Source: Streptomyces actuosus
Lineage (GTDB): Bacteria; Actinomycetota; Actinomycetes; Streptomycetales; Streptomycetaceae
Length of the DNA: 64,000 bases
Assembly (NCBI RefSeq): GCF_016921115.1
Contig: NZ_JAFFZS010000017.1
Coordinates: 1 to 64,000, forward strand
Direction of reading: 5' to 3'
A program made the position numbers and the translations under genes. Each line of letters begins with the position of its first letter. Position 1 is the first letter of the stretch. Under the pieces are notes generated by a model. It was not told where the DNA came from, searched no databases, and saw only the letters and a program-made list of their open reading frames with translations. Of this stretch, positions 34,201 through 44,110 are shown one piece after another.

Positions 34201-37200
34201 GCGCGCCTGGCGGGTCACCGAGCCGGACGAGATCGCGTACACCAAGTCCTCCGGCACCGGGGACGACCCGCGTACCGAACGCGTCGTCAGGACCCACACC
34301 ACGTACGAGTCGACGTACGGCCTGCCCGTGCTGGTGGAGTCGCTCGGGGACGCCGACGAGAACAGGACCGGCGACGAGTCCTGCACCAAGCTGGAGTACC
34401 TGCACAACACGGCCAGGAACATCATCGGCCTGAGCAAGCAGGCCCTGGTGTCCCCGACCACCTGCGACGACGCCGACTGGGCCGACCTGTCGACCCTGAC
34501 CGGCGCCGTGCGGACCGCCTACGACCACCAGGCCTACGGCACCGCGCTCGCCGACACCACGCTGGGCGAGGCCACCGAGTCGTGGACGGTGAACGGTGAC
34601 GGCACCGGGTTCCAGTCCAACGGCACCACCGACTTCGACGTGGTCGGCCGCGTCGTCAAGGAGACGGACCCGGACGGCAGGACCGGCACGATCACCTACT
34701 CCCCGTCCGTCGGGCAGGTCTTCGAGGTCACCACGACCAACGCGCTCGGCCACACCGAGAAGCAGGAGCTGGAGCCGGGCCGGTCGACGACCCTGAAGAC
34801 CACCGACGCCAACGGCTACGTCAGCCAGGCGACGTACGACCCGCTGGGCCGCCTGGCGGAGGCCTGGAGCCCCGGCCGCACGCCGTCGCCCTCGTCCGTC
34901 CCGGACTTCCGCGCCGAGTACACGGTGCCCGAGTACGACCCGGACGACCCGTCCAAGACCGACCACAAGCCCCCGTACGTCACCACCTACGCGCGCGGCC
35001 ACAACGACCGGATCGAGACCTCCGTCACCCTCTACGACGGACTCGGCCGGGAGCGCCAGACGCAGGAGGAGGCCGACGGCGGCGGCTACCTGATCACCGA
35101 CACGCTGTACAACAGCTCCGGTGAGGTCTGGCAGACCAACAACGCCTACTTCGCCGACGAGGTGACCCCGGGCGAACTGTTCACCCCGCTCGCGGACACC
35201 GCCGTCCCCAACATCACCCGCTACACCTACGACGGCCAGGGCCGCGTCCTCCAGGAGACGCCGGTGCTGAAGGTCAAGGACCCGCTGACCGGGGAAGCCA
35301 CCTCGGAGCCGGTTCCGGCCCGCGCCACCCGGTACGAGTACGGCACGGACTGGTCGAAGGTCATCCAGCCGGAAGGAGCCTCCTCCTACCGCGTGTGGAC
35401 CGACGCCCTCGGCCGCACCGTGCGCACCGACACCTTCAACCCGGCGGCGCCCGGCGGCTACACGTCGATGCGCTACACGTACGACCACGCCGGCCAGATG
35501 GTGAAGGCGACCAGCTCCGCCGACCCGACACACCCGTGGACGTGGACGTACGACCACCGCGGCCGGATGAGCAGCGCCACCGACCCCGACACCGGCACCA
35601 CGTCCACCACCTACGACACGTACGACCGCCCGCTCACCACGACCAACGCCCGCGGCGTCACGGTCTGGAACGGCTACGACACCCTGTCCCGGCCGACCGA
35701 GCAGCGGCTGGACGGCTCCACCGGCACCCTGCTGGCCAAGTTCACCTACGACACCGTCACCGGCGGCAAGGGCCTGCCCGCCACCGCCACCCGCTACACC
35801 GACGGTGAGGCCTACACGCAGAGCGTCGACGGCTACACTCAGGACTACCAGCCGACCGGGACCACGCTCAGCCTGCCGCAGTCCCTGGCCGACACCTGGG
35901 GCCTCAAGACGTCGTACTCGTACAGCTACACGTACGACGACACTGGCGCGCTGAAGGAGGGCATGCTGCCGGCCGTCGGCCGGTTCGACGCCGAGAAGCT
36001 CGTCGTCCGCTACAACAAGGACGGCAAGCCGCTGTCCGTCTCCGGCAAGGACTGGTACGGCGCCGAGACGGTCTACGACCCCTACGGCCAGGTCCTGCGC
36101 TCCACCCTGGGCGCCCAGCCCTACCGCGTGTGGACGCAGAATTCCTACGACGAGTCCAGCGGTGAGCTCCAGGAACAGCAGGTCTACCGTGAGCAGACCG
36201 GCGACCAGAGCGTGGTTCCCGGCAACCTCGTCTCCAAGCGCACCTACGCCTACGACCCCGCCGGCAACGTCACCTCCATCCAGGAGCACGCCACCGGCAT
36301 CGCCGAGCGGCAGTGCTTCGTCTACGACCCTCTGGGCCAGCTGAAGACGGCCTGGACCGCCAAGGACCAGAGCTCCTGCACCGGCCCGAAGAACAGCGAC
36401 GGCACGCTGAACGTGGCGGCCGGCGGCGACAGGTCCGGCTACTGGCAGGAGTACACCTACGACCTCCTGGGCAACCGCACCCGGCTGACCGAGAAGGACC
36501 TCACCGGCGACACCGCCAAGGACGCCACGACCACCTACGCCTACGGCAAGGCCGACGGCACCCAGCCGCACACGCTGACCAAGGTGTCCAAGACCTACAC
36601 CACGCCCGCGGGCGCGCAGGTCAAGGCGGAGGCCGAGCGGCTGTACGAGCTGACCGGCGAGACCAAGTCGGTCACGTCGCTGGACAACGGCGACAAGCAG
36701 CAGCTGACCTGGACCTACGACGGCCAGGTAGAACGGATCACCGGCGAGGGCAGCGGCGGGAAGACCCCCTACCTGGGTCTCGCCGACAAGTGCCTGGACC
36801 TCAAGGGCGGCGTGCCCACCGCGGACCAGCCGATCCAGCTGCACTCGTGCAACGCTTCGGCGGCGCAGAGCTGGCACTTCGCCACCGTCCCGGGGGCGAC
36901 ACAGACCGACCCCGACCTGGGCACGCTGACGGTCTACGACACGTGGTGCGTCCAGCCCGCCGGCAGCGCCGCAGGCTCGGCCCTCCAGGTCCAGGCCTGC
37001 GACGGCTCGACCGCGCAGCAGCTGAAGCGCAACGCCTCAGGCCAGCTGTTCCACGTCGCCACGGGCATGTGCCTGGCGGTCAAGGACGCCAACTCGGCGG
37101 AGTCGACCCCCGTCGTGCTGGCCACCTGCGACGGCACCAAGGCCGAGCAGCAATGGGCGCCGCAGAACGACACCCGCTACATCTACGGTCCCGACGGCTC

Positions 37201-39253
37201 CCGCCTGCTGTCGATCAAGGGCAAGCAGGCCACGCTGTACCTGGGCGAGGCCGAGGTCACCGTCCAGCAGGGCGGCGTCCTGGTCAACACCCAGCGCACC
37301 TACTCCGTCCCCGGCGGCGCGGTCATGCGCTACGCCTACGGCAACGCGGGCGAGCAACTCGTCGCCCTCGCCGGCGACCACCAGGGCAGCACGTTCGCGG
37401 AGGTCGCGCTCAAGGACCAGATGTCGGTGCGGATCCGCAAGCAGGACCCGTTCGGCAACCAGCGCGGCGCCGACACGGTGGGCGTCAACGTCCAGACCCA
37501 CACCGGATTCCTGGGCGCGGCCCGCGACGACTCCTCCGGCTTCGTGCCGCTGGGCGCGCGCCTGTACGACCCGGTGGTCGGACGCTTCCTGTCCGCGGAC
37601 CCGGTGCTGGACCTCAACGACGTCCTGCAGTCCAACGGCTACGCCTACGCCCACAACAACCCGGTGACGATGTCCGACCCGACGGGTCTGGCCATCTCGC
37701 TGACCGCCTCCGAGCGGGCGGCGGCACTGGCGGGCGCGGGTCTGTCGGCGGCGCAGGTCGCCCAGGCGCAGGCGATGCAGGGCAAGTCCCTCGGCTCGAT
37801 CATCCTGGCCGTGGCCTGGGAGACGCTCAAGGACTTCATCGGCATCAACGACGCCCTCGCCTGCTTCGGCGGCGACATGTGGTCCTGCGTCGGCATCGTG
37901 GCCGAGGCCATCCCCTGGTACAAGCTGGGCAAGCTCCCGAAGGTCGTCAAGGCGGTCAAGCGCACCATCTCGGCGGTCAGGGCGTTCCGCAAGGCCAAGA
38001 AGGAGGCCCAGCGGGTCCTGAAGCTGGCCAAGATGGCCGAGACCCTGGCCCTGAAGGCCAAGAAACTGGCAATCGAGAGGGCCAAGAAGAGAGCCGCGCA
38101 GAGAGCCAAGAAGAAGGCTGCGGCGGAAGCCAAACGAACAGCCGACAAGGCCGTCGACGTCACCAAGAAGACCGGCAACCCACGCCAGAAGCACGCCCAG
38201 GCCAAGGCGGCCCCGAAGTCGTCGTCCCACGGTTCCGGAGGCAAGAGCTCCGGAGGCGGTGGCAAGCCCGGCGGCAAGTCGGGCGGCTCCTCCAAGAGCG
38301 AGGGCGGCTCCAGCGGCAGCGGCGGCTCCGGCAAGTCCGGCGGCGGCTCCCACGGGGGTGAGGGCGGCGGGACGTGCAACAGCTTCGTCCCGGGCACCCA
38401 GGTCCTGATGGCCGACGGCACGACCAAGCCGATCGAGGAGGTTCGGACCGGGGACAAGGTCGTCACGACCGACCCGAAGACCGGCGAGACCCGGGTCGAG
38501 ACGGTCACCGCCGAGATCAAGGGCCACGGCCTCAAGCACCTCGTCAAGGTCACCATCGACACCGACGGCACCAAGGGCAGCAGGACGGCCCAGGTCACCG
38601 CGACCGACGGCCACCCCTTCTGGGTCCAGGAACTGCACGCCTGGATCAAGGCCACCGACCTGCACGCCGGCGAATGGCTGCGCACCAGCGCGGGCACGTA
38701 CGTCCAGGTCACCGCGGTGGACCGATGGACGGCCCAGACCGCCACGGTGCACAACCTCACGGTCGGTGACGTCCACACGTACTATGTGGTGGCGGGCGAG
38801 ACGCCGGTTCTGGTCCACAACTGCGGCGGCAGTGTTGACGGGCATTCCGGCACATGCGCGTGTGCGAGCGGTGGGCAGCCACGGCTGGCCGACGGAACCA
38901 TGGGATCCAACCCCAATGCTCCGGTTAATAGGCTCGATCGCAGTAACCAGTATCCGAGCGGCTATCGTGCGTCCACCCACCAGGAAATGGCAAGGCGCTG
39001 GACGGATTCCAGCGGGAACTGGCTTGATGAGCAAGGTAGCGTTATCCCTCGGGAAGAGTTGACCTACGACCATGTGCCTCCTGTGGTCGATCATTGGAAT
39101 TATTCCGGGTATGACAGCAGCCGGGCGGCCAGGAATGACTACTTCAATGACCCGGACAACCTGGTTCCCATGAGCAGGGGGCTCAATTCCAGTGCGGGCG
39201 GTCGTATGACGGCTAGATATCGGCAGGATACAGGCCCTAATTACTCCTCCTAA
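31286..39253 (+). CDS. RHS-repeat polymorphic toxin with ricin lectin, HINT and nuclease-like tip
   Basis: A 2655-residue exported protein. Residues 22-51 are a signal with Arg run and core VAIVLLVSSALTVTSLG, cleavage expected after AEAWA. Residues about 347-390 (VPETAGGLMPKIALNYSSQS) resemble SpvB-type N-terminal RHS encapsulation. YD repeats such as TYDPLGRLAEAW and YTYDHAGQM follow to about 2075. A ricin-type lectin (KCLDLKGG; QSWHF; QQW) sits at about 1829-1960. The RHS core end LGARLYDPVVGRFLSADPV lies near 2090. Then come a basic helix (2235-2290), a Gly/Ser linker (2305-2362), a HINT domain from C2364 to C2513 (CNSFVPGTQVLMADG to VLVHNC) and a 142-residue tip with TYDHVPPVVDHWN and DPDNLVPMSRGLNSSAGG, an HNH-like metal nuclease pattern. 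ATG 31286 chosen by the signal peptide. Confidence 0.88.
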   Translation: MRVQGPLSWLGRGRLATTESERRRRRQSRVAIVLLVSSALTVTSLGAEAWAVPGPGMTREEVKLPDLPDPTTVDKDAEAEKNLTTAPEVPVTPYEPESVTPWSGNTGKAKLEPTTEPGTTVAVDNGLPVAVGVPEGTDPAAIDGEWQVDLAAPSTSQDAGVSGLIMKVTPPADADPTAQVTLDIDTTSFADLYGPQAAERFGLVLLPDCVMNAPDSGDCAADGGTMTMSGKPDPHAQELPSRVKEVPAAQAPTRTQAAKKARTRKILTGSVPISSLLGGDTTGAKTKASGASARTASFTTGSSVLPAVDASGPQVIGAMDTGSSSSGDFTATPLLSSGSWAAGSSSGAFTYSYAVQVPETAGGLMPKIALNYSSQSVDGRTSATNNQASWIGDGWDYNPGSITRTYANCRQDSKKAGSNNATHRTSDLCWGSNNATLSLGGATTELVWDAAKGKWFTANGDGARVEQVKDPQTANGAKDGEYWVVTTRDGTRYHFGLNRLPGWTDGQPVTDSVLTVPVYGNHSGEPCYKSGDWSGSWCTQGWRWNLDYVEDIHGNAMSLWWKKEQNYYARNFNFKAPVLYDRGGWLDHIDYGQRRDRLFSDTAPARVGFTVEERCFDEAPLTCADANFEDKDPGKYRIWYDTPADLNCKKVTATYTRKCWNAGPSFWSRKRLTRIQTAAQRRTDTTARQVVDSYALKQSFPVLRTGPNIALWLESVQRTGYARNGSTDDSVTLNPVRFESNAEDMPNRVVRANDPTPGFSRLRIARVINEYGGETVVTYKAPTGDCATGSNLPGKSDTAALKSNTRLCYPSFWNPDPEVEDIDWFHKYVVDTIEELPNVDGEFSTKTAYTYKNAGWKLAEAEFSKKSTRTYSQFAGFEQTTVITGADDANIGSKRSKAVTRFFRGMGDTVSVKDITGAEIAKDKEPFAGRIAEELTYTSADDQDGDWLSRSVTVPAATELAKRDRDDGLSPLRAWRVTEPDEIAYTKSSGTGDDPRTERVVRTHTTYESTYGLPVLVESLGDADENRTGDESCTKLEYLHNTARNIIGLSKQALVSPTTCDDADWADLSTLTGAVRTAYDHQAYGTALADTTLGEATESWTVNGDGTGFQSNGTTDFDVVGRVVKETDPDGRTGTITYSPSVGQVFEVTTTNALGHTEKQELEPGRSTTLKTTDANGYVSQATYDPLGRLAEAWSPGRTPSPSSVPDFRAEYTVPEYDPDDPSKTDHKPPYVTTYARGHNDRIETSVTLYDGLGRERQTQEEADGGGYLITDTLYNSSGEVWQTNNAYFADEVTPGELFTPLADTAVPNITRYTYDGQGRVLQETPVLKVKDPLTGEATSEPVPARATRYEYGTDWSKVIQPEGASSYRVWTDALGRTVRTDTFNPAAPGGYTSMRYTYDHAGQMVKATSSADPTHPWTWTYDHRGRMSSATDPDTGTTSTTYDTYDRPLTTTNARGVTVWNGYDTLSRPTEQRLDGSTGTLLAKFTYDTVTGGKGLPATATRYTDGEAYTQSVDGYTQDYQPTGTTLSLPQSLADTWGLKTSYSYSYTYDDTGALKEGMLPAVGRFDAEKLVVRYNKDGKPLSVSGKDWYGAETVYDPYGQVLRSTLGAQPYRVWTQNSYDESSGELQEQQVYREQTGDQSVVPGNLVSKRTYAYDPAGNVTSIQEHATGIAERQCFVYDPLGQLKTAWTAKDQSSCTGPKNSDGTLNVAAGGDRSGYWQEYTYDLLGNRTRLTEKDLTGDTAKDATTTYAYGKADGTQPHTLTKVSKTYTTPAGAQVKAEAERLYELTGETKSVTSLDNGDKQQLTWTYDGQVERITGEGSGGKTPYLGLADKCLDLKGGVPTADQPIQLHSCNASAAQSWHFATVPGATQTDPDLGTLTVYDTWCVQPAGSAAGSALQVQACDGSTAQQLKRNASGQLFHVATGMCLAVKDANSAESTPVVLATCDGTKAEQQWAPQNDTRYIYGPDGSRLLSIKGKQATLYLGEAEVTVQQGGVLVNTQRTYSVPGGAVMRYAYGNAGEQLVALAGDHQGSTFAEVALKDQMSVRIRKQDPFGNQRGADTVGVNVQTHTGFLGAARDDSSGFVPLGARLYDPVVGRFLSADPVLDLNDVLQSNGYAYAHNNPVTMSDPTGLAISLTASERAAALAGAGLSAAQVAQAQAMQGKSLGSIILAVAWETLKDFIGINDALACFGGDMWSCVGIVAEAIPWYKLGKLPKVVKAVKRTISAVRAFRKAKKEAQRVLKLAKMAETLALKAKKLAIERAKKRAAQRAKKKAAAEAKRTADKAVDVTKKTGNPRQKHAQAKAAPKSSSHGSGGKSSGGGGKPGGKSGGSSKSEGGSSGSGGSGKSGGGSHGGEGGGTCNSFVPGTQVLMADGTTKPIEEVRTGDKVVTTDPKTGETRVETVTAEIKGHGLKHLVKVTIDTDGTKGSRTAQVTATDGHPFWVQELHAWIKATDLHAGEWLRTSAGTYVQVTAVDRWTAQTATVHNLTVGDVHTYYVVAGETPVLVHNCGGSVDGHSGTCACASGGQPRLADGTMGSNPNAPVNRLDRSNQYPSGYRASTHQEMARRWTDSSGNWLDEQGSVIPREELTYDHVPPVVDHWNYSGYDSSRAARNDYFNDPDNLVPMSRGLNSSAGGRMTARYRQDTGPNYSS

Positions 39254-39279
39254 ATGGATCGATAAAGGCAAGAGGTGTC

Positions 39280-40011
39280 ATGAATTTCGACGATGTTTTG
39301 GCGGGGGTTGAGGGGGCGGAACCCATTTCCGGCATGCTAGAGGCGTGGCGATGGTCGCCGACGCCAAGGTTCGTCTTCTCGCTGGCGTTGGACTCGAAGC
39401 GCAACTGTGCCTACCAGATGAACGTTATCGATCACTTCGACCAAGGGCTCGTCATCGCGGTTCTCGAATTTGCGAAAGATCGGCACCTGGCGGAGGAGGT
39501 GAAGGACGACACACCCTTCACGGTCGCTCCTGGCTTCACGACAGAGTTCCACGGGTTCGATGTAGTTGTGGCTGTTCCGCCCGCGGTGCACCAGTATCAT
39601 TTTGGTCGGGGCAACGCGCTGGGGGAACAGATCATCGGGGTGTTCCCGGCGTACAGCTGTGAGTTCTCGGGACACGAGACCCTTGAGGAGGCGATCCACC
39701 GTTTCAAGCGGATGATCCGTCCGACAGTGGTCGAGCGGCCGGTGGCGCCGTATCTCCGGATGCGGTACGAGAACACCAGGACCGGCAGCGGCAGCCTCGG
39801 ACCGTCGCGCGGCTTCACCACCACTGATGTGCTACTCAGGGAGCTGGCGTTGCTGGAGGGGACTGTGGGGAGCTTCGTCGAGTGGGAGAACTTCCGTGGC
39901 GAAGTCTGGCACGTCACCTGGGACGGCTCCTGGCTCATCAACGGTAGTGTGAGCGAACCACTGTCCGAGACCGCTGTACTGAGCACTCTGGGGTGCCCGG
40001 AGTCCCCATGA
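39280..40011 (+). CDS. Candidate immunity protein for the RHS toxin
   Basis: A 243-residue cytoplasmic protein with no signal and no membrane segment. I do not recognise a family with certainty. It begins 26 nt after the toxin stop with AGAGG six nt before the ATG. It is acidic (LEEAIHRF, VLEFAKDRHLAEEVKDDTPF) with aromatic-rich stretches (VEWENFRGEVWHVTWDGSW). Position directly behind the toxin tip and the lower GC content shared with it are the usual signs of a cognate immunity gene; the role is inference. Confidence 0.6.
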   Translation: MNFDDVLAGVEGAEPISGMLEAWRWSPTPRFVFSLALDSKRNCAYQMNVIDHFDQGLVIAVLEFAKDRHLAEEVKDDTPFTVAPGFTTEFHGFDVVVAVPPAVHQYHFGRGNALGEQIIGVFPAYSCEFSGHETLEEAIHRFKRMIRPTVVERPVAPYLRMRYENTRTGSGSLGPSRGFTTTDVLLRELALLEGTVGSFVEWENFRGEVWHVTWDGSWLINGSVSEPLSETAVLSTLGCPESP

Positions 40012-40268
40012 CGGGCTACCAGAACGTGTGCGACCCGCTCCTCGCGCTCGATCCGCAGTCGGGCTGAGGGGCGCCGCACGGCCAGCAGGCTGAATCCGCA
40101 TCGCTGACGTGCGCTGACCGCACGGACGGTTCTGAGGCCGGACCCGAGCAGATCGGGTCCGGCCTCGCTCGTCCACCCACCGGGTTGCGTAGGGCGCGGC
40201 CCCTCAAGCCTGCGGCCCCGCCCGGACGGGGTCCGGGCGGGGCCGCAGGTCGTGCTCGGGCGGAGGGC
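40012..40268. other. Convergent gap between the RHS locus and argS
   Basis: The 257-nt gap carries no gene. It contains the argS terminator near its right side. Confidence 0.6.
40209..40249 (-). terminator. Terminator of argS
   Basis: A perfect 19-bp stem (positions 40209-40227 with 40231-40249) with a GGG loop lies 20 nt beyond the argS stop. It may also stop transcripts from the immunity gene. Confidence 0.85.
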
Positions 40269-42038
<1,770 letters not shown>

Positions 42039-42129
42039 AGGTGTGGGTGCCGTTCTCCTCGTGGGGATGGATGGTCCCGGCCAGTATCCCACGGGGGGTA
42101 AAGCCGTTTTCCGGGTCGCATGCCGGTCT

Positions 42130-42147
42130 GTGACAATGGGGTGTCAC
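42130..42147. promoter_or_regulatory. Inverted repeat between argS and lysS starts
   Basis: GTGACA and TGTCAC (6-bp arms, 6-nt spacer ATGGGG) lie 28 nt before the lysS start codon. It could be a regulator site for lysS; no known factor is assigned. Confidence 0.35.
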
Positions 42148-42174
42148 CCGTTCAGAAAGAAGGACGTGCCGATC

Positions 42175-43908
42175 GTGGCTCAGAGCACCGAGACCACCGA
42201 CTGGGTCTCCCGTTTCGCGGATGAGGTCATCGAGGAGTCGGAGCGTCGGGCCCCGGGCAAACCGGTCGTCGTCGCGTCCGGACTCTCTCCCTCCGGCCCC
42301 ATCCACCTCGGCAACCTGCGCGAGGTCATGACCCCGCACCTGGTCGCCGACGAGATCCGGCGGCGCGGCCGCGAGGTCCGGCACCTGATCTCCTGGGACG
42401 ACTACGACCGGTACCGCAAGGTGCCCGCCGGGATCGCCGGCGTCGACGAGTCCTGGGCCGAGCACATCGGCAAGCCGCTGACCTCGGTCCCGGCGCCGCA
42501 GGGCTCGCCGTACCCGAACTGGGCCGAGCACTTCAGGGCCGCGATGGTCGAGTCGCTGGCCGAGCTGGGCGTGGAGTTCGACGGGATCAGCCAGACCGAG
42601 CAGTACACCTCCGGCGCCTACCGCGAGCAGGTCCTGCACGCGATGAAGCACCGGCAGGACATCGACGCCGTGCTCGCCCAGTACCGGACCAAGGCCAAGG
42701 GCGGGGCCAAGAAGTCGCAGAAGCCGGTCGACGAGGCCGAGCTGGAGGCGGCCGAGGGGTCGGGCGCGGCGAGCGAGGACGACGGGTCCTCCGGTTCCGC
42801 CGGGTACTTCCCGTACAAGCCGTACTGCGGCAACTGCGGCAAGGACCTCACCACCGTCACCCACTACGACGACGACAGCACCGAGCTGACGTACTCCTGC
42901 ACCGCGTGCGGCTTCTCGGAGACCGTCCGGCTGGACGAGTTCAACCGCGGCAAGCTGGTGTGGAAGGTCGACTGGCCGATGCGCTGGGCCTACGAGGGCG
43001 TCGTCTTCGAGCCCAGCGGCGTCGACCACTCCTCTCCCGGCTCCAGCTTCCAGGTCGGCGGGCAGATCGTCGGGATCTTCGGCGGCAAGCAGCCGATCGG
43101 CCCGATGTACGCCTTCGTGGGCATCAGCGGCATGGCGAAGATGTCGTCCTCGCGCGGTGGTGTGCCCACCCCGGCGGACGCCCTGAAGATCATGGAGCCG
43201 CAGATCCTGCGGTGGCTGTACGCCCGGCGGCGGCCGAACCAGTCCTTCAAGATCGCCTTCGACCAGGAGATCCAGCGGCTCTACGACGAGTGGGACCGCC
43301 TGGACGCCAAGGTCTCCGACGGTACGGCCCTGCCGGGCGACGTCGCCGCCCACTCCCGCGCGGTCCGCACGGCCGCCGGTGAGCTGCCGCGCACGGCCCG
43401 CCCGCTGCCGTACCGGACGCTGGCCTCCGTCGCCGACGTCAGCGCCGGCCACGAGGACCAGGCCCTGCGGATCCTGAGCGAGCTGGACCCGGAGCAGCCG
43501 CTGGTCTCCCTCGACGAGGCCCGACCGCGCTACGACCGGGCCGAGGCCTGGATCAACACGCACGTCCCCGCCGACCAGCGGACCATCGTGCGCGACGAGC
43601 CCGACGTCGAGCTGCTGAAGTCCCTCGACGAGGCGTCCCGGGAGTCGGTGCGGCTGCTGGTGGACGGGCTCGCCGAGCACTGGTCGCTGGACGGCCTCAC
43701 CCACCTCGTGTACGGGGTGCCGAAGGTGCGGGCCGGGTTCCCCGCGGACGCCACGCCCAAGGAGCTGCCGCCGGAGATCAAGACCGCCCAGCGGACGTTC
43801 TTCGCGCTGCTCTACCACCTGCTGGTCGGGCGCGACACCGGGCCGCGGCTGCCCACGCTGCTGCTGGCGGTCGGGCAGGACCGGGTGCGCAAGCTGCTCG
43901 GCGAGTGA
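42175..43908 (+). CDS. lysS: Class I lysyl-tRNA synthetase
   Basis: A 577-residue class I (archaeal-type) LysRS; most bacteria use the unrelated class II enzyme. The HIGH box is HLGN (H44-N47 in LSPSGPIHLGNLREV), and KMSKS is KMSSS (K322 in GMAKMSSSRGG). A zinc ribbon (YCGNCGKDLTTV, SCTACGFSE) lies at about 217-250, preceded by a Streptomyces-type Lys/Glu/Ser-rich insertion (AKGGAKKSQKPVDE). The C-terminal helical bundle reads the anticodon. The GTG at 42175 has AAGGA 10 nt upstream; a GTG at 42166 is too close to it. Streptomyces often also encode a class II LysRS elsewhere. An intrinsic terminator follows at once. Confidence 0.95.
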   Translation: MAQSTETTDWVSRFADEVIEESERRAPGKPVVVASGLSPSGPIHLGNLREVMTPHLVADEIRRRGREVRHLISWDDYDRYRKVPAGIAGVDESWAEHIGKPLTSVPAPQGSPYPNWAEHFRAAMVESLAELGVEFDGISQTEQYTSGAYREQVLHAMKHRQDIDAVLAQYRTKAKGGAKKSQKPVDEAELEAAEGSGAASEDDGSSGSAGYFPYKPYCGNCGKDLTTVTHYDDDSTELTYSCTACGFSETVRLDEFNRGKLVWKVDWPMRWAYEGVVFEPSGVDHSSPGSSFQVGGQIVGIFGGKQPIGPMYAFVGISGMAKMSSSRGGVPTPADALKIMEPQILRWLYARRRPNQSFKIAFDQEIQRLYDEWDRLDAKVSDGTALPGDVAAHSRAVRTAAGELPRTARPLPYRTLASVADVSAGHEDQALRILSELDPEQPLVSLDEARPRYDRAEAWINTHVPADQRTIVRDEPDVELLKSLDEASRESVRLLVDGLAEHWSLDGLTHLVYGVPKVRAGFPADATPKELPPEIKTAQRTFFALLYHLLVGRDTGPRLPTLLLAVGQDRVRKLLGE

Positions 43909-43911
43909 ACG

Positions 43912-43939
43912 GAAGGGGCCCTCGGTCGAGGGCCCCTTC
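43912..43939 (+). terminator. Terminator of lysS
   Basis: GAAGGGGCCCTCG pairs with CGAGGGCCCCTTC (13 bp) and TTCGT follows; it starts 4 nt after the lysS stop. Confidence 0.9.
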
Positions 43940-44110
43940 TTCGTGTCAGCGCCGTCGAGTCCGCGCGTGCGCGCCGGTGTTCCCGCGGGCGCGCCGGTCT
44001 CCCGGCGGCTTCGTGCCCGCTCACGGTCCCCCGCCTCGCCGTGCCCTGCCCCTGCGGGATCCGGTTCCGCGGTCCAGGGCCCGATGCCCTCGCTGCCCGG
44101 GCGCCGGGCG

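Noticed and set aside
31124..36877. A 1917-residue open frame opposite the RHS gene
   Set aside because: It is antisense to a clearly coding RHS protein and reads Val/Gly/Arg-rich low complexity; an effect of third-position GC.
38200..38370. Gly/Ser/Lys repeats in the RHS protein as an independent repeat element
   Set aside because: It is a flexible linker in frame between the basic helix and the HINT domain.
38375..38824. Splicing intein in the RHS gene
   Set aside because: The HINT domain is followed by a toxin-like tip and lacks a split host protein; it fits the pre-toxin HINT type that cleaves instead of splices.
37037..39271. A 744-residue minus-strand frame over the HINT and toxin tip
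   Set aside because: Antisense shadow of the RHS gene; no motif.
27746..40011. Integrated phage or conjugative element around the RHS locus
   Set aside because: No integrase, tRNA target, attachment repeat or structural phage gene is visible nearby.
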